DNA of 64,000 nt from Chromatiaceae bacterium (GCA_026984455.1 JALSSC010000002.1:1-64000), one strand, 5' to 3'; counted from the first letter of the stretch, positions 27,515 through 37,421 are shown. The notes: a model not told the origin generated them from the letters alone. A program made the numbers and translations.

Positions 27515-29458
27515 ATGAAGGAAGAATCCGGAGATGTCGCGGCCGCCGAGCTGGATCTGGTCTACAGCCAGACCCCGGTCGCCTTGGCCGCCAGTTCCAC
27601 CGTGGCCGTGATACTCTGGTGGCTGTTGCGCCCCCACGCGGGCGCGCCACTCGATCTCTGGGTGGTTCTGCTGCTGGGGTCCAACCTGGCCCGCATGGGC
27701 CTCTGGATGTGGCGGCGGAGCGCGCGGGAACGGCACCATCCGCGCTTCTGGCGCCGCCTGTTCATCATGGGGGCCTTCCTCTCCGGTGCGCTCTGGGGCG
27801 CCCTTGGGCCGTTCCTCGACCTCTCCTGGCCCTTGGTGGAACAGATAACCCTGCTGCTGGCCCTGGCGGGTGTAGCCACGGGCTCGATCCCCTCCAATGC
27901 GGCCGTGCCGGCCGCCTGCTACGCCTTCCTCGTCCCCACCTTGGTGCCGCTCGAAATCCATCTGGGCCTGATGCCGGTGCCGGGTACGGGGGGTCTGCTG
28001 CTGCTCGTGGTGCTGTTCGCCCTGGGGCTCCTGGTGAGTGCCTTCAACACCTGGCGCTTCAGCCACCGCGCCTTCGTCCTGGCCGAGGAACGCCGGCGGT
28101 TGGTGGGCAACCTCGAGGCCGAGGTGAACGACCGCCGTCACCTCACCCGCCGCCTGGAGTACCAGGCCAGTCACGACGGTCTCACCGGCCTGGCCAACCG
28201 CCGCGAGTTCGAGCGCCGCCTGGCCCAGACCCTGGCCAATGTACGCAAGGAAGGCGGGACCTGTCTCTGCCTCTACCTGGATCTGGACCAATTCAAGGTG
28301 GTCAACGATACCTGCGGCCACGGCGCGGGAGACGAACTCCTGCGCCAGGTCGCCACGCTGCTGGCGGCTGGCCTGCGCCGCTCGGACCTGCTGGCACGCC
28401 TGGGGGGCGACGAATTCGGGGTGCTCCTGGAGGGCTGCCTTCTGGATCAGGGACGGGAGATCGCCGAGGCCCTGGTGGAAGCGGTGAGGGAATTCCGCTT
28501 CGTCTGGGGCGACAAGAGCTTCGACATCGGCGTGAGCATCGGCATGGTCCCGGTGGAGTCATCCGCCACCGATATCGCGGAGGTCCTGAGCAATGCCGAC
28601 CTGGCCTGCTATACCGCCAAGGAACGCGGGCGCAGCCGGGTCCACGTCTACCGGACGCATGACCGCCACCTGGCCGCGCGGCGCGGGGAGATGCAATGGG
28701 TGGCGCGTATCGACCAGGCCTTGAACGAAGGGCGGATGCGCCTGCACGGGCAGATCATCCTGCCCCTGAGCCCTGGGAAGGGGCGCTCACCGCACCTCGA
28801 ATTCCTGGTACGCATGGAAGACAGCGAGGGCGGCATCGTTCCGCCCAACGCCTTTCTGCCGGCGGCCGAGCGCTATGGCGCCATGCCCCGCCTCGATCGC
28901 TGGGTGGTGGAACAGGCCTTCGCCTGGTGCGCCGCCCAAGGGGATTCAGAGTTCGTCTGTGCCCTCAATCTCTCCGGCACCAGCCTCAGTGACCCGGGGA
29001 TGCTCGACTTTCTGCGTGCGCAGCTCCAGGCCTGCACGCTGCCCCCAGGAAGGATCTGTTTCGAGATCACCGAGACCGCCGCCGTATCCGACATGGCGAC
29101 CGCCAAGGCCTTCATCGATGTCCTGCGGGACCTGGGTTGCCGTTTCGCCCTGGACGACTTCGGCAGCGGTCTGAGTTCCTTCGGCTATCTCAAGGCCCTA
29201 CCGGTGGACTACCTCAAGATCGATGGTGAGTTCGTGCGGGATATGGCCCACGATCCGGTGGACCGGACCATGGTGGAGTCCATCAACCACCTCGGCCACG
29301 TGATGGGCATGGAGACCATCGCCGAGTTCGTGGAGGATACCGAGACCCTGGAGATCCTGCGTGGCCTGGGCGTGGACTACGTCCAGGGGCAGGGTATCGC
29401 CCCGGCGCTGCCTTTGGCGCAGATCTTCGGGACCAGAGAAGATCCGCATCTGCCCTGA
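27515..29458 (+). CDS. membrane GGDEF-EAL cyclic-di-GMP protein
   Basis: Protein of 647 residues with an N-terminal membrane domain (about 20-190, six or seven helices), a GGDEF domain with intact GGDEF motif (about residue 296) and product-inhibition site RRSD five residues before it, then an EAL domain. In EAL the first motif reads EFLVR rather than EALLR, while NLS, EITET, DDFGSG, the YLKID lysine and the AEFVED glutamate are kept. Both synthesis and breakdown of cyclic di-GMP are possible. The membrane domain resembles that of the hybrid kinase at 6129 (YSQTP, LSGALWG, YAFLVPTL). Convergent with the MotB-like gene. Confidence 0.92.
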   Translation: MKEESGDVAAAELDLVYSQTPVALAASSTVAVILWWLLRPHAGAPLDLWVVLLLGSNLARMGLWMWRRSARERHHPRFWRRLFIMGAFLSGALWGALGPFLDLSWPLVEQITLLLALAGVATGSIPSNAAVPAACYAFLVPTLVPLEIHLGLMPVPGTGGLLLLVVLFALGLLVSAFNTWRFSHRAFVLAEERRRLVGNLEAEVNDRRHLTRRLEYQASHDGLTGLANRREFERRLAQTLANVRKEGGTCLCLYLDLDQFKVVNDTCGHGAGDELLRQVATLLAAGLRRSDLLARLGGDEFGVLLEGCLLDQGREIAEALVEAVREFRFVWGDKSFDIGVSIGMVPVESSATDIAEVLSNADLACYTAKERGRSRVHVYRTHDRHLAARRGEMQWVARIDQALNEGRMRLHGQIILPLSPGKGRSPHLEFLVRMEDSEGGIVPPNAFLPAAERYGAMPRLDRWVVEQAFAWCAAQGDSEFVCALNLSGTSLSDPGMLDFLRAQLQACTLPPGRICFEITETAAVSDMATAKAFIDVLRDLGCRFALDDFGSGLSSFGYLKALPVDYLKIDGEFVRDMAHDPVDRTMVESINHLGHVMGMETIAEFVEDTETLEILRGLGVDYVQGQGIAPALPLAQIFGTREDPHLP

Positions 29459-29466
29459 CGGGGGCC

Positions 29467-30555
29467 TCATCTGGCCGTCAGCTTGATCTCGATGCGCCGG
29501 TTCCGGCGATAGGCGGCGGCGGTGTCCGCCGGGTCCAGGGGGTGGTATTCGCCGAAACCGGCGGCGGCGAGGCGTTCCGGGGGGATGCCCTGGGCGGCGA
29601 GGAAGCGCACCACGGCCACCGCCCGGGCGGCGGAGAGCTCCCAGTTGGAGGGGAAGCGGGCGTTGTGGATCGGCCGGCGGTCGGTGTGTCCATCCACCCG
29701 CAGCAGCCAGGGCAGGTCGGCGGGGATGCGCCGGGCCACGGCCTTCAGGGTGCGCGCCAGTTGCACCAGGCGCTTGCGGCCCTCGGCCCCCAGCTCGGCC
29801 GAGCCCGAGGTGAACAGGAGTTCCGCCTGGAACAGGAAGCGGTCTCCCACCACCCGCACCGCCGGGTCGTTGCCCAGGGCCTCGCGCAGGCGGCCGAAGA
29901 ACTCGGAACGGTATTGTTCCAGGCGGTTGACCCGCCGCGCCAGCTCGATATTGAGGCGTTTGGTGAGTTCCTGGATGTGGCTGTCCTTGGCCGCCTCCCG
30001 GGTGCGGGCGACGGCCAGGGCGCGGGCGATCTCCTCCAACTGGGCCTTGAGGGCGGCGATGCGTTCGTTCAACAGGGCCACCTGGGCCCGCGTCTCGGCG
30101 CTCAGACGGCGTTCCTGGTCGAGGCTCGCCGCCTGCCGGGCGTTCACCGCCTCGGCAGCGAGGCGGCGGCGGTATTCCCCGGCGAAACCCCGGTGCACGG
30201 CCTCCATGGCATTCACCAGGGCCCCGACGCGGCCCTGGAGGTCGACCCGTCGGCGTTCCAGGCCGGCGATCCGGTCTTCGAGGCCCGCGCGTTCGCCCTT
30301 CAAGGCCGCCACCCGGGCCCGCAGTCTTTCGCTGTCCTCCCGCTCCAGCCCCAGCAGTTCGGTCAGCTGCGCCACCCGCTCGTGGAGCACGTCCAGCTCG
30401 CTCTCCTGGCCCGAGACGATGCGCGCCAGCAGGGCCTGGGCGAACACGAACACCAGGAGCACGAACACCACCAGCATCAACAGGGACGAGAGGGCGTCCA
30501 CGAAGCCCGGCCAGACGTTGGTCTGGCGGCGACCACGGCGGCGGGAGAGGGCCAT
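29467..30555 (-). CDS. OmpA/MotB-like peptidoglycan-binding protein
   Basis: Protein of 362 residues: a short cytoplasmic N-terminus, one membrane helix (FVDALSSLLMLVVFVLLVFV), a long coiled coil (about 45-205) and an OmpA-type peptidoglycan-binding domain with VDGHTDRRP and RAVAVVRFL, ending YRRNRRIEIKL. The Asp of FVDAL occupies the proton-channel position of MotB. The start at 30555 is chosen over a GTG two codons earlier. It follows the MotA-like gene directly. The pair is probably a proton-driven envelope motor of unknown use. No flagellar genes are nearby, so it is not simply motAB. Confidence 0.85.
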   Translation of the reverse strand: MALSRRRGRRQTNVWPGFVDALSSLLMLVVFVLLVFVFAQALLARIVSGQESELDVLHERVAQLTELLGLEREDSERLRARVAALKGERAGLEDRIAGLERRRVDLQGRVGALVNAMEAVHRGFAGEYRRRLAAEAVNARQAASLDQERRLSAETRAQVALLNERIAALKAQLEEIARALAVARTREAAKDSHIQELTKRLNIELARRVNRLEQYRSEFFGRLREALGNDPAVRVVGDRFLFQAELLFTSGSAELGAEGRKRLVQLARTLKAVARRIPADLPWLLRVDGHTDRRPIHNARFPSNWELSAARAVAVVRFLAAQGIPPERLAAAGFGEYHPLDPADTAAAYRRNRRIEIKLTAR

Positions 30556-30557
30556 GT

Positions 30558-31397
30558 TCACCCCCGCCCGCGGGGCGGTTCTTCAAGGAGCCGTCGGAGC
30601 AGCTCGCGCTCGGCGCGGATCTCCTCCACCAGGCGCTCCAGGGCGCCCCCGCCCACCGGCGACGCGGATTCGTCCACCTGGGGGCCCTCCCCGCCGGGGG
30701 CCTGGATCAGGCGGGTCACCCCGGTGAGCCATTCCTCCAGGCCGTTGAAGAAGCGGTTCTGGACATGGCCGGCCTGGAGGTCGATGAAACCCAGCACCAG
30801 GGAGCCCCCCAGCCCGAACAGGGAGGAGCTGAAGGCGGTGCCCATGCCGGCCAGGGGGGCGCGCAGGCCGGCCTTGAGTTCCTCCAGCAGGGCCACGAAG
30901 TCACCGCCCTGGACGTGCAGGGCATCGATCACCCCGGTCACCGCCTGGATGGTGCCGAGCAGGCCCCAGAAGGTCCCCAGCAGGCCCAGGAAGACCAGCA
31001 GGCCGATCAGATAGCGGGACACCTCGCGGGACTCGTCCAGGCGCTCGCGGATGCCATCGAGGACCGTGCGCAGGGACAGGGCGGAGAGTTCGAAGCGATC
31101 CTTGGCAAGGCGCGAGAGGTGGCGCGCCAGGGGCTTGAGCAGGCGCGGCTCGGCGCTCAGCGAACGCCCGCTCTGGCCGGTGCGGAACATGCGGATCCAG
31201 CGCACCTCGGCACCCAGGGCCCAGACCTGCCAGAGATTGATCCCGATCCCCACCGCCAGCACCGCCAGGATCAGGCCGTTGAAGCCCCAATTGGCCAGAA
31301 AGGCGCTGCGCAAGGGGGCGAACAGCAGGGCGCAGACCGCGCCCGTGAGGGCCAGGTAGAGGCCCATCCAGATCAGGCCGTGGCGGGGGTTGCTCAT
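30558..31397 (-). CDS. MotA/TolQ/ExbB-family proton channel
   Basis: Inner-membrane protein of 279 residues. Two hydrophobic helices at the N-terminus and two later ones, including LIGLLVFLGLLGTFWGLLGT with the TolQ/MotA signature, followed by MGTAFSSSLFGLGGSLVLGF. The start at 31397 gives MSNPRHGLIWMGLYL. The C-terminus is short and charged, unlike the long coiled-coil tail of Zorya ZorA. Its stop is next to the start of the OmpA/MotB-like partner. An upstream in-frame extension reaching into the pilin region is not supported. Confidence 0.85.
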   Translation of the reverse strand: MSNPRHGLIWMGLYLALTGAVCALLFAPLRSAFLANWGFNGLILAVLAVGIGINLWQVWALGAEVRWIRMFRTGQSGRSLSAEPRLLKPLARHLSRLAKDRFELSALSLRTVLDGIRERLDESREVSRYLIGLLVFLGLLGTFWGLLGTIQAVTGVIDALHVQGGDFVALLEELKAGLRAPLAGMGTAFSSSLFGLGGSLVLGFIDLQAGHVQNRFFNGLEEWLTGVTRLIQAPGGEGPQVDESASPVGGGALERLVEEIRAERELLRRLLEEPPRGRG

Positions 31398-31616
31398 GGT
31401 GGCGGTGCTCCTCGGACGATGCGCCGCAATATACCCCAGGCGCGGCGGCTTGGGGACTGCAGCCATCGTCTCTCCCGGGCGAAGCAAAGGACTTTCGGTG
31501 ACGAACGGTTGGCTGCGCCAGATACCCGGCGCCTCAAGGTATGGGGGGCGGGACCGATAATTCATTCAGCGACACCACCCGCCCCCGTATGGGCGCCCTT
31601 TGCGAGGAGACGCATC

Positions 31617-32120
31617 TTGACCACACACCCGAGCAACAGATCGGGCGGTTTCACCCTCACCGAGCTCATGGTGACGCTGGCGATCGCCGCGATCCTGGCC
31701 ACCGTGGCCATCCCCACCTACCGCCAGCAGGTGGAGAAGGCGCGCAAGGCCGAGGCCAAGACCAACCTGAGCGCCCTGGCCCTGCTGCTGGAGCAATACA
31801 ACTCCCTGTACGGGCGCTATTGCCCAGACTGTACCGATAGCGCGGCCCACACCTACCAGTACAAGGAAAACGCGAGCGGCAGCGCCACCACAGACCAGAT
31901 CACGAGCTGGCTGGATTTCCGCCCCAAGCAGGCCACCGACGCCGGCGCGGTGCGCTTCGACTACAAGATCGTGGCCACCGCCGACAGCGCCTATACCCTC
32001 ACCGCCACCTCGGTGGCCGGGCGCGGGGCCCCCGAGAACTGGGCCCTGACCCTGGCCGAGGACGGCACCAAGACCGAACGAGACCTCTCCGCGGGCACCA
32101 CGTCCGCAGGATGGAAATGA
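31617..32120 (+). CDS. type IV pilin-like protein (PilE-like)
   Basis: Prepilin of 167 residues. The start is a TTG at 31617, chosen because AGGAG lies 9 bases before it and because it gives a short leader ending SGG before FTLTELMVTLAIAAILATVA, a normal type III signal with glutamate at position 5. No in-frame ATG fits. The mature protein has a pair of cysteines in YCPDC and an alpha-beta pilin body. First gene of the pilus operon that continues to 39560; it is more likely a minor pilin than the major one. Confidence 0.88.
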   Translation: MTTHPSNRSGGFTLTELMVTLAIAAILATVAIPTYRQQVEKARKAEAKTNLSALALLLEQYNSLYGRYCPDCTDSAAHTYQYKENASGSATTDQITSWLDFRPKQATDAGAVRFDYKIVATADSAYTLTATSVAGRGAPENWALTLAEDGTKTERDLSAGTTSAGWK

Positions 32121-32121
32121 C

Positions 32122-32643
32122 ATGAACCAACAGCCATCCCCCGCCCCCCGCACCCTGCACGTCCGCTGCCACCCTCTCCCCCGGAGCCGGGGTGAAGGGA
32201 TCGCCAAGACGCCCGCCTACTTTCCTCTGCCGGTCCAGTGCCGGCATCACGAGGGCTTCGCCCTCATCACCGTGATGCTGCTGCTGTTGCTGTTCACGGT
32301 CTCGGGCATGGGCACCCTGTACAACGTCCAGGCCGGAAGCAAGAGCGCCGGTTTTCTGCGCCAGGAGGTGGTGCGCTTCCAGCAGGCCGATGGCGGCGCC
32401 GTCTCGGTCCTGGGCTACATGACCGCCTTCAAGCAGACCAACGTGCCGCGCGAGGTCAAGGATACCGATGCCTACTCGGTGGGGCTGCGCGTGATCGGTG
32501 ACAGCGTCCGCTATCCCGCCGGGTTCTCGGTACTCTGGAAGGGCGTGGACGTGCACGAGACCGCCGCCTCCAGCGATGGCAAGGCCGAGGTAGAGGTGGT
32601 GGCCTTCGTACCCGTCGCCCCCGCCACCTATGGCAACGAATGA
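32122..32643 (+). CDS. pilX: PilX-like minor pilin
   Basis: Protein of 173 residues. The hydrophobic segment GFALITVMLLLLLFTVSGM matches PilX proteins, whose signal lacks the glutamate of ordinary pilins. It is preceded by an unusually long leader of about 43 residues ending HHEG; no downstream ATG offers a shorter one, so either a non-ATG start is used or the leader is real. The gene follows the pilE-like gene by one base and its stop overlaps the pilY1 start (ATGA). Confidence 0.8.
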   Translation: MNQQPSPAPRTLHVRCHPLPRSRGEGIAKTPAYFPLPVQCRHHEGFALITVMLLLLLFTVSGMGTLYNVQAGSKSAGFLRQEVVRFQQADGGAVSVLGYMTAFKQTNVPREVKDTDAYSVGLRVIGDSVRYPAGFSVLWKGVDVHETAASSDGKAEVEVVAFVPVAPATYGNE

Positions 32644-35600
32644 GGTATCCGGTCATGCGTGCCCTGCTCTTCACCCTGTTCTCTCTTTCCGTGCTGTTCC
32701 AGCCCCCCGCCGGTGCGGCCACCCATACGGCCATCCTCAAGATCACCAACCCCAACGGGTCTGCCAGCGATGCCCCGGTCTACGCCTCGGCCCACGGCAG
32801 CGACTGGACCCAGGTCTACGTGGAAATCCCCGCCAAGCTCTACATGGACAAGGGCTGGTTGCGCGAAGACCTGCACAACCTGAGGTTCATCGACATCGAC
32901 TCGGGCAACCTCGCCCTGGCCCACTGGGTGCCGCCCAAGAAGGATTCCAACCTGCGTATCGACAAGCTGGGCACCTGGTTGCTGGTGAAGGACCTCGCTC
33001 CCGGGGAGACCGAGACCATCCGCATGGAGATGGTGGATGGGGCCAGTTACTACGCCAACCCCCGCGCCGGGAGCGACCGTACCTACGACCGGACCAGCTA
33101 CAACGCGGCGTCCAGCGTCTTTCCCTGGTACAGCTCCAACCTGGGCGACTGGAAATGGAATGCCACAGGGGGCTGGACCAGCAGCAACGTGAAATTCATC
33201 GACCATGCCCTGTATTCCGAGGACGATATATGGGGTGACGACAAGAGCGACGCCGACGCCAAGACGGGCAAGGAATTCATCCTGACCCTGCACCTCCTCA
33301 AGTTCTACTACAGCAGCTCCAGCGAGGTGATGTTCTATTTCCTCTCCCAGGCGCCCTACGACAAACCGGATGAGTTGAACACAAAGAACGGCTACCGTCT
33401 GTTCATCGCCAAGGCCGGGAACTATTCCTCCGTCTCCGACGATCTCCATTACAGCCGCCACCACTTCAAGCTGAAATTACAGCGGCGCACCGGTTCCGGC
33501 GGCTGGTCCACCCGGGCCGTGGGGGACTGGTATCCGTACCACAACTCCCGCCATAGACTGGACATCAAGGTCTCGCGCGACCGGGTGGGCCTCTGGATCA
33601 ACGGCCGTCACTACCCCCTGACGGCCCGCCATGGGGCCAGCGTGGACGCGCACAAGGATTACATCCGTGAGGATTCCTGGACCCAGGGTCACTTCGGCAT
33701 CGACCGGCGGGGCTGGCACCGCTGCTGCGGCACCGACCTCAACTACCTCACCCTGCGCCGCCTGGTCTGGCAGGAGCCCACCTTCGAACTCTATGGTGAC
33801 ACCGACCTGGTGATCGGCCAGGGCAGCCCCGATCTGGGCCAGGACGTGGTGGAGATCGCCCCCAACCTGCAACGCATCCACGACACGGTGGGCGGTAACA
33901 GCCTCGACGACTATGTCTTCGCGGTCTTCAACATCGCCCACCAGGACCAGATCATCGATGACTTCAAGCTCAAGCTGCGCAATCGCGGCAGCGCCGCCGA
34001 GACCTTCGATCTGACCATCCACAACAGCGCCCCGGACGACTGGTTGCTCTATCTCTGCGACTCGGGCGGCGGCAGTTGCAGCGCCACCCTGCCCGCCACG
34101 GCGACCCTGGCCGCGGGCGCAGCGCAGACCTGGACCCTGCGCCTGGTACCCACCCCCAGCGCCCTGTTCAACGGCAGCCGGGCCGATATCGACGTGCGCG
34201 TGGAGGCGCGGGGCGACGGCAGCTTCGACGCGGTGCGCTACAGCACCCGCATCCTCACCCAACTGGGTTGTTTCTGGCACTACAAGGCCCCCCAGTCCAT
34301 CGCCTGGAGCGGCGGCCACGGCTACGACAAACTCAACGACTACCAGGTCCTGGTGAAGATCCGCGGCGAGGCGACCCTGAGCAACGCGCGCGCCGATGGC
34401 GCCGATGTCCTCTTCACCGACGCCCAGGGCAACCTCCTGGACTTCTGGATCAAGTCCTTCGACCGCGCCCACGGCAATCTCGACGCCTGGGTCAAGGTCC
34501 CCGGCATCCCGGTGGGCGGGGGGGACATCTATGCCTGGTGGGGGAACCCCGAATACAGCACCGGCCGTTCCGACCCCCAGGCCACCTTCGACCTCTGGGA
34601 AGACTGGGACCGGGACTATGTCTTGCATCAGCCCATCGGCTGTGACGACGACACCTTCGAGTGCGACGGCTGGGGCGACGATCCCCACGGCTGGGCCAAC
34701 GTCCCCACTCCCGACGACGACTACAACTGGTGGGAGCTGGAAAATCTGGGCGGCAGCCATGTCCTCCAGGCCGACAAGGGGGGCAGCCACAAGTCCAGCG
34801 ACACCGGGCCCTATATCCACAAGGGCGGCCTCGGCTGGGACCACTACGAGGTCTACTACCGGATGCATTCGGGGACCTACTACCAGTACGGCGGTGGCGG
34901 CACCTGGGGCAATCCCCAATACAACCCGGTCTATTTCAACGACGCCGGCAACATGTGGGGCATGGAGTTCTTCGCCGACAAGTACATCTTCCGCCCCTAC
35001 GCGGCCGGCATCGACTACGTCTGGCAATACCAGACCTATCCGCGCGACCTCCTCGGTGACCGCTTCCCCAAGCGCAATCACTGGTACTGGGTAAAGGTGC
35101 GGGTCTACAAGGACAAATCCACCGGTGATGCCCAGTTGCGCCTGCGCATCGCCCGCAACGATCCGGGCGACGTGGACGACGACAGCCACTACACCGCGGT
35201 GGGCGATTTCCTGGCCCCACCGGTGTTCTCTCTGGACTACGGCGAGATCGGTTTCGGGGGCTGGGACTCGGGCTTCGCCTTCGACGACGTACGGGTACGC
35301 AAATACGTCGAAGACGCCGCGGGCCACGAGCCCTCGGTCACTGCGGGCAGTGTCATCCCCCAGGATCCACGTGGGGTCATCACCCTGTCGTCCCCCCAGA
35401 TCACCGCCCCCATCCTCGGCGGCCGTCCGGCCTATATCGACACCGAGACCATACCCTATGCCTGGCGCGGGGACATCAAGGTCTACTACGCCGACTGCTA
35501 CATCAATGGTGAATGTCAGGGCAGCGAGGATCAGGCCCATCGCGGCACCCTGAGCCCCTTCGGCCAGATCGACGCCGACACCGCCAAGGGGGCCGGCTGG

Positions 35601-37421
35601 TATCTCATGCGCCGTGCCCCCGGGGCCAACAACGACAGCGCCGGTGATCCGCGCCGGATCTACACCACGGACGGAACCCATACGGACTGGGTGGATTTCG
35701 AGGCCGACAATTGCGCCGCCCTCGAGCCCTGGCTCGGCACCGGCGGCGCCTGTGACGCCGACGACGGCACCTATGACGAGACCGAACGCCTGGTGCGCTT
35801 CGTGCGCGGCTTCTACGTCCCCGAGATCCCGCGTTCCGCGGGCCGCAACCTCGACGCCCTGAGCGGTTATGGCGATGGCGACGGGGTGGCCGAGGACACC
35901 GAGCAGTGGAAACTGGGCGATCTGCTCCACTCCAGCCCCCTGCTCGTGGGGGTGCCCAAGCTGGCCTATCAGGACGACAGCTATTGGGATTTCGTGGACG
36001 CCCACGACGACCGCGACCTGGTGGCCTACGCCCTCACCAACGAGGGCATGCTGCACGCCTTCCGCATCGCCCGGTACGACACCGATGCTTCGGCCTATCT
36101 GCCCGATGCGGACATGACGGAACTCTGGGCCTTCATACCCCATGCCGTGTTGCCTAACCTGAAACGCACCACCGACGCCGACCACGACTACCTCGCCGAC
36201 GGCCTCCTGCGGGCCGTGGACGTGAACTTCGGCGGCGGTTGGCGCACGGTGCTGTTCGGCGGCCTGGGACGTGGTGGTCTCAGCTACTTCGCCCTGGACG
36301 TCACCGATCCCGCCGCCCCCAGGCTCCTGTGGGAACGGGCCGGCGACAAGGACACCTCGGGCACCACCCTGTCGGCGGCCGCCCTGGGCAAGCTGGACAC
36401 CGACGGCGATGGCGAGGGGGACCTCTGGGTGGCGGTGCTCGGCTCCGGCTGGGACACCGACTATGCCGACAACTACGAGGACAAGTACGCCTGGCTGACG
36501 GTGCTGAACCTGGAGACCGGCGCGGTGGTCAAGAAGGTCCGGGTGAGCCCCAAGGTGGGCAATGTCCTCACCGATATCACCGCCCTGCGCGACGCCGCCG
36601 ACGGCACCTTGAAGACCCTCTATTTCGGGGACTACTACGGGGCCCTGTGGCGGGTGGACGGCAGCCGCCTCGGCGGCAGCGCCTTGGCCGACGGGGCCAC
36701 CCTGGATGCGGCCACCGACATGCTCTTCCAGCCGAACGACTACGCCACCACCGGCCTGCCCTCGGCCGTGGCCCGCCCCATCACCGTGCGCCCACGGGTG
36801 GCCAAGGGCGAGGGCAGCGAATTCTGGGTCTACTTCGGCACCGGTGACTACAACGAGTACGAGGCCACCTATCCCCATCAGGCCTTCTACGGGCTCAAGG
36901 ACCGCGCCGACCGTTATGTGGGCGATGCCGCCCTGGTGGACATGACCTCCACCGCCAGCACCAACACAAGCAGCGACTCCTGGTTCCTCCGCCTGGGGGT
37001 AAACGACCCGCACGACTATGTCCTGGCGAGCGGCACTCAGTCGCTCCACGACCGTAACGAACGGGTGTTGCGTCCAGCCGAGGTCTACGGCGGCTTCGTG
37101 TTCTTCACCAGCTTCGAGCCGGCCAACCTCCCCTGTGGCGGCGGCAAGTCACGCTTCTACGCCCTCAACTACCGGAGCGGGGCCCTGGAGAGCGGACTGT
37201 TCCAGGGGGTCGGCGCGGGGCTCGACGAGGTGCGCAGCGTGGAGACCGCCGATACCGGCATCCCCTCCCAACCCATGATCCTGGAGGGACAGAGCGGCCA
37301 GGGTACGGCCGTGGCCGCGGGTGTCACCTCCAGCACCTCGGGTGGGGTGACCCGCATCGAACTGGCCCCGGACAAATTCTCCACCGCCCTGGACATCCTG
37401 CTGTGGAGGGAGAAGCGATGA
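32640..37421 (+). CDS. pilY1: PilY1-like pilus tip protein with DUF2341 domains
   Basis: Exported protein of 1593 residues. Signal peptide to about residue 28. The N-terminal part has DUF2341-like modules: one at about 30-150 and a clear one at about 545-645 (DYQVLVKIRGEATLSNARAD to GGDIYAWWGNPE). A beta-sandwich region follows at about 700-900. From about 1090 comes the PilY1 beta-propeller (GDLLHSSPLLVG, ALTNEGMLHAF, WRTVLFGGLGRGG), with an EF-hand-like calcium loop DTDGDGEGD near residue 1250, equivalent to the one that controls retraction in PilY1. There is no von Willebrand A domain; DUF2341 probably replaces it as the binding part. Confidence 0.9.
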   Translation: MRYPVMRALLFTLFSLSVLFQPPAGAATHTAILKITNPNGSASDAPVYASAHGSDWTQVYVEIPAKLYMDKGWLREDLHNLRFIDIDSGNLALAHWVPPKKDSNLRIDKLGTWLLVKDLAPGETETIRMEMVDGASYYANPRAGSDRTYDRTSYNAASSVFPWYSSNLGDWKWNATGGWTSSNVKFIDHALYSEDDIWGDDKSDADAKTGKEFILTLHLLKFYYSSSSEVMFYFLSQAPYDKPDELNTKNGYRLFIAKAGNYSSVSDDLHYSRHHFKLKLQRRTGSGGWSTRAVGDWYPYHNSRHRLDIKVSRDRVGLWINGRHYPLTARHGASVDAHKDYIREDSWTQGHFGIDRRGWHRCCGTDLNYLTLRRLVWQEPTFELYGDTDLVIGQGSPDLGQDVVEIAPNLQRIHDTVGGNSLDDYVFAVFNIAHQDQIIDDFKLKLRNRGSAAETFDLTIHNSAPDDWLLYLCDSGGGSCSATLPATATLAAGAAQTWTLRLVPTPSALFNGSRADIDVRVEARGDGSFDAVRYSTRILTQLGCFWHYKAPQSIAWSGGHGYDKLNDYQVLVKIRGEATLSNARADGADVLFTDAQGNLLDFWIKSFDRAHGNLDAWVKVPGIPVGGGDIYAWWGNPEYSTGRSDPQATFDLWEDWDRDYVLHQPIGCDDDTFECDGWGDDPHGWANVPTPDDDYNWWELENLGGSHVLQADKGGSHKSSDTGPYIHKGGLGWDHYEVYYRMHSGTYYQYGGGGTWGNPQYNPVYFNDAGNMWGMEFFADKYIFRPYAAGIDYVWQYQTYPRDLLGDRFPKRNHWYWVKVRVYKDKSTGDAQLRLRIARNDPGDVDDDSHYTAVGDFLAPPVFSLDYGEIGFGGWDSGFAFDDVRVRKYVEDAAGHEPSVTAGSVIPQDPRGVITLSSPQITAPILGGRPAYIDTETIPYAWRGDIKVYYADCYINGECQGSEDQAHRGTLSPFGQIDADTAKGAGWYLMRRAPGANNDSAGDPRRIYTTDGTHTDWVDFEADNCAALEPWLGTGGACDADDGTYDETERLVRFVRGFYVPEIPRSAGRNLDALSGYGDGDGVAEDTEQWKLGDLLHSSPLLVGVPKLAYQDDSYWDFVDAHDDRDLVAYALTNEGMLHAFRIARYDTDASAYLPDADMTELWAFIPHAVLPNLKRTTDADHDYLADGLLRAVDVNFGGGWRTVLFGGLGRGGLSYFALDVTDPAAPRLLWERAGDKDTSGTTLSAAALGKLDTDGDGEGDLWVAVLGSGWDTDYADNYEDKYAWLTVLNLETGAVVKKVRVSPKVGNVLTDITALRDAADGTLKTLYFGDYYGALWRVDGSRLGGSALADGATLDAATDMLFQPNDYATTGLPSAVARPITVRPRVAKGEGSEFWVYFGTGDYNEYEATYPHQAFYGLKDRADRYVGDAALVDMTSTASTNTSSDSWFLRLGVNDPHDYVLASGTQSLHDRNERVLRPAEVYGGFVFFTSFEPANLPCGGGKSRFYALNYRSGALESGLFQGVGAGLDEVRSVETADTGIPSQPMILEGQSGQGTAVAAGVTSSTSGGVTRIELAPDKFSTALDILLWREKR

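Noticed and set aside
29467-31397. Zorya anti-phage system (ZorA and ZorB)
   Set aside because: The MotA-like protein lacks the long C-terminal tail of ZorA, and no ZorC, ZorD or ZorE gene is present on either side; the neighbours are a GGDEF-EAL gene and pilus genes.
31440-31616. Sigma-54 promoter for the pilE-like gene
   Set aside because: No TGGCAC-N5-TTGC element was found in the leader.
33477-37049. 1190-residue open frame opposite pilY1
   Set aside because: The frame is rich in Gly, Val and His as expected from the complement of a GC-rich gene; the plus-strand frame has signal peptide, domains and calcium loop.
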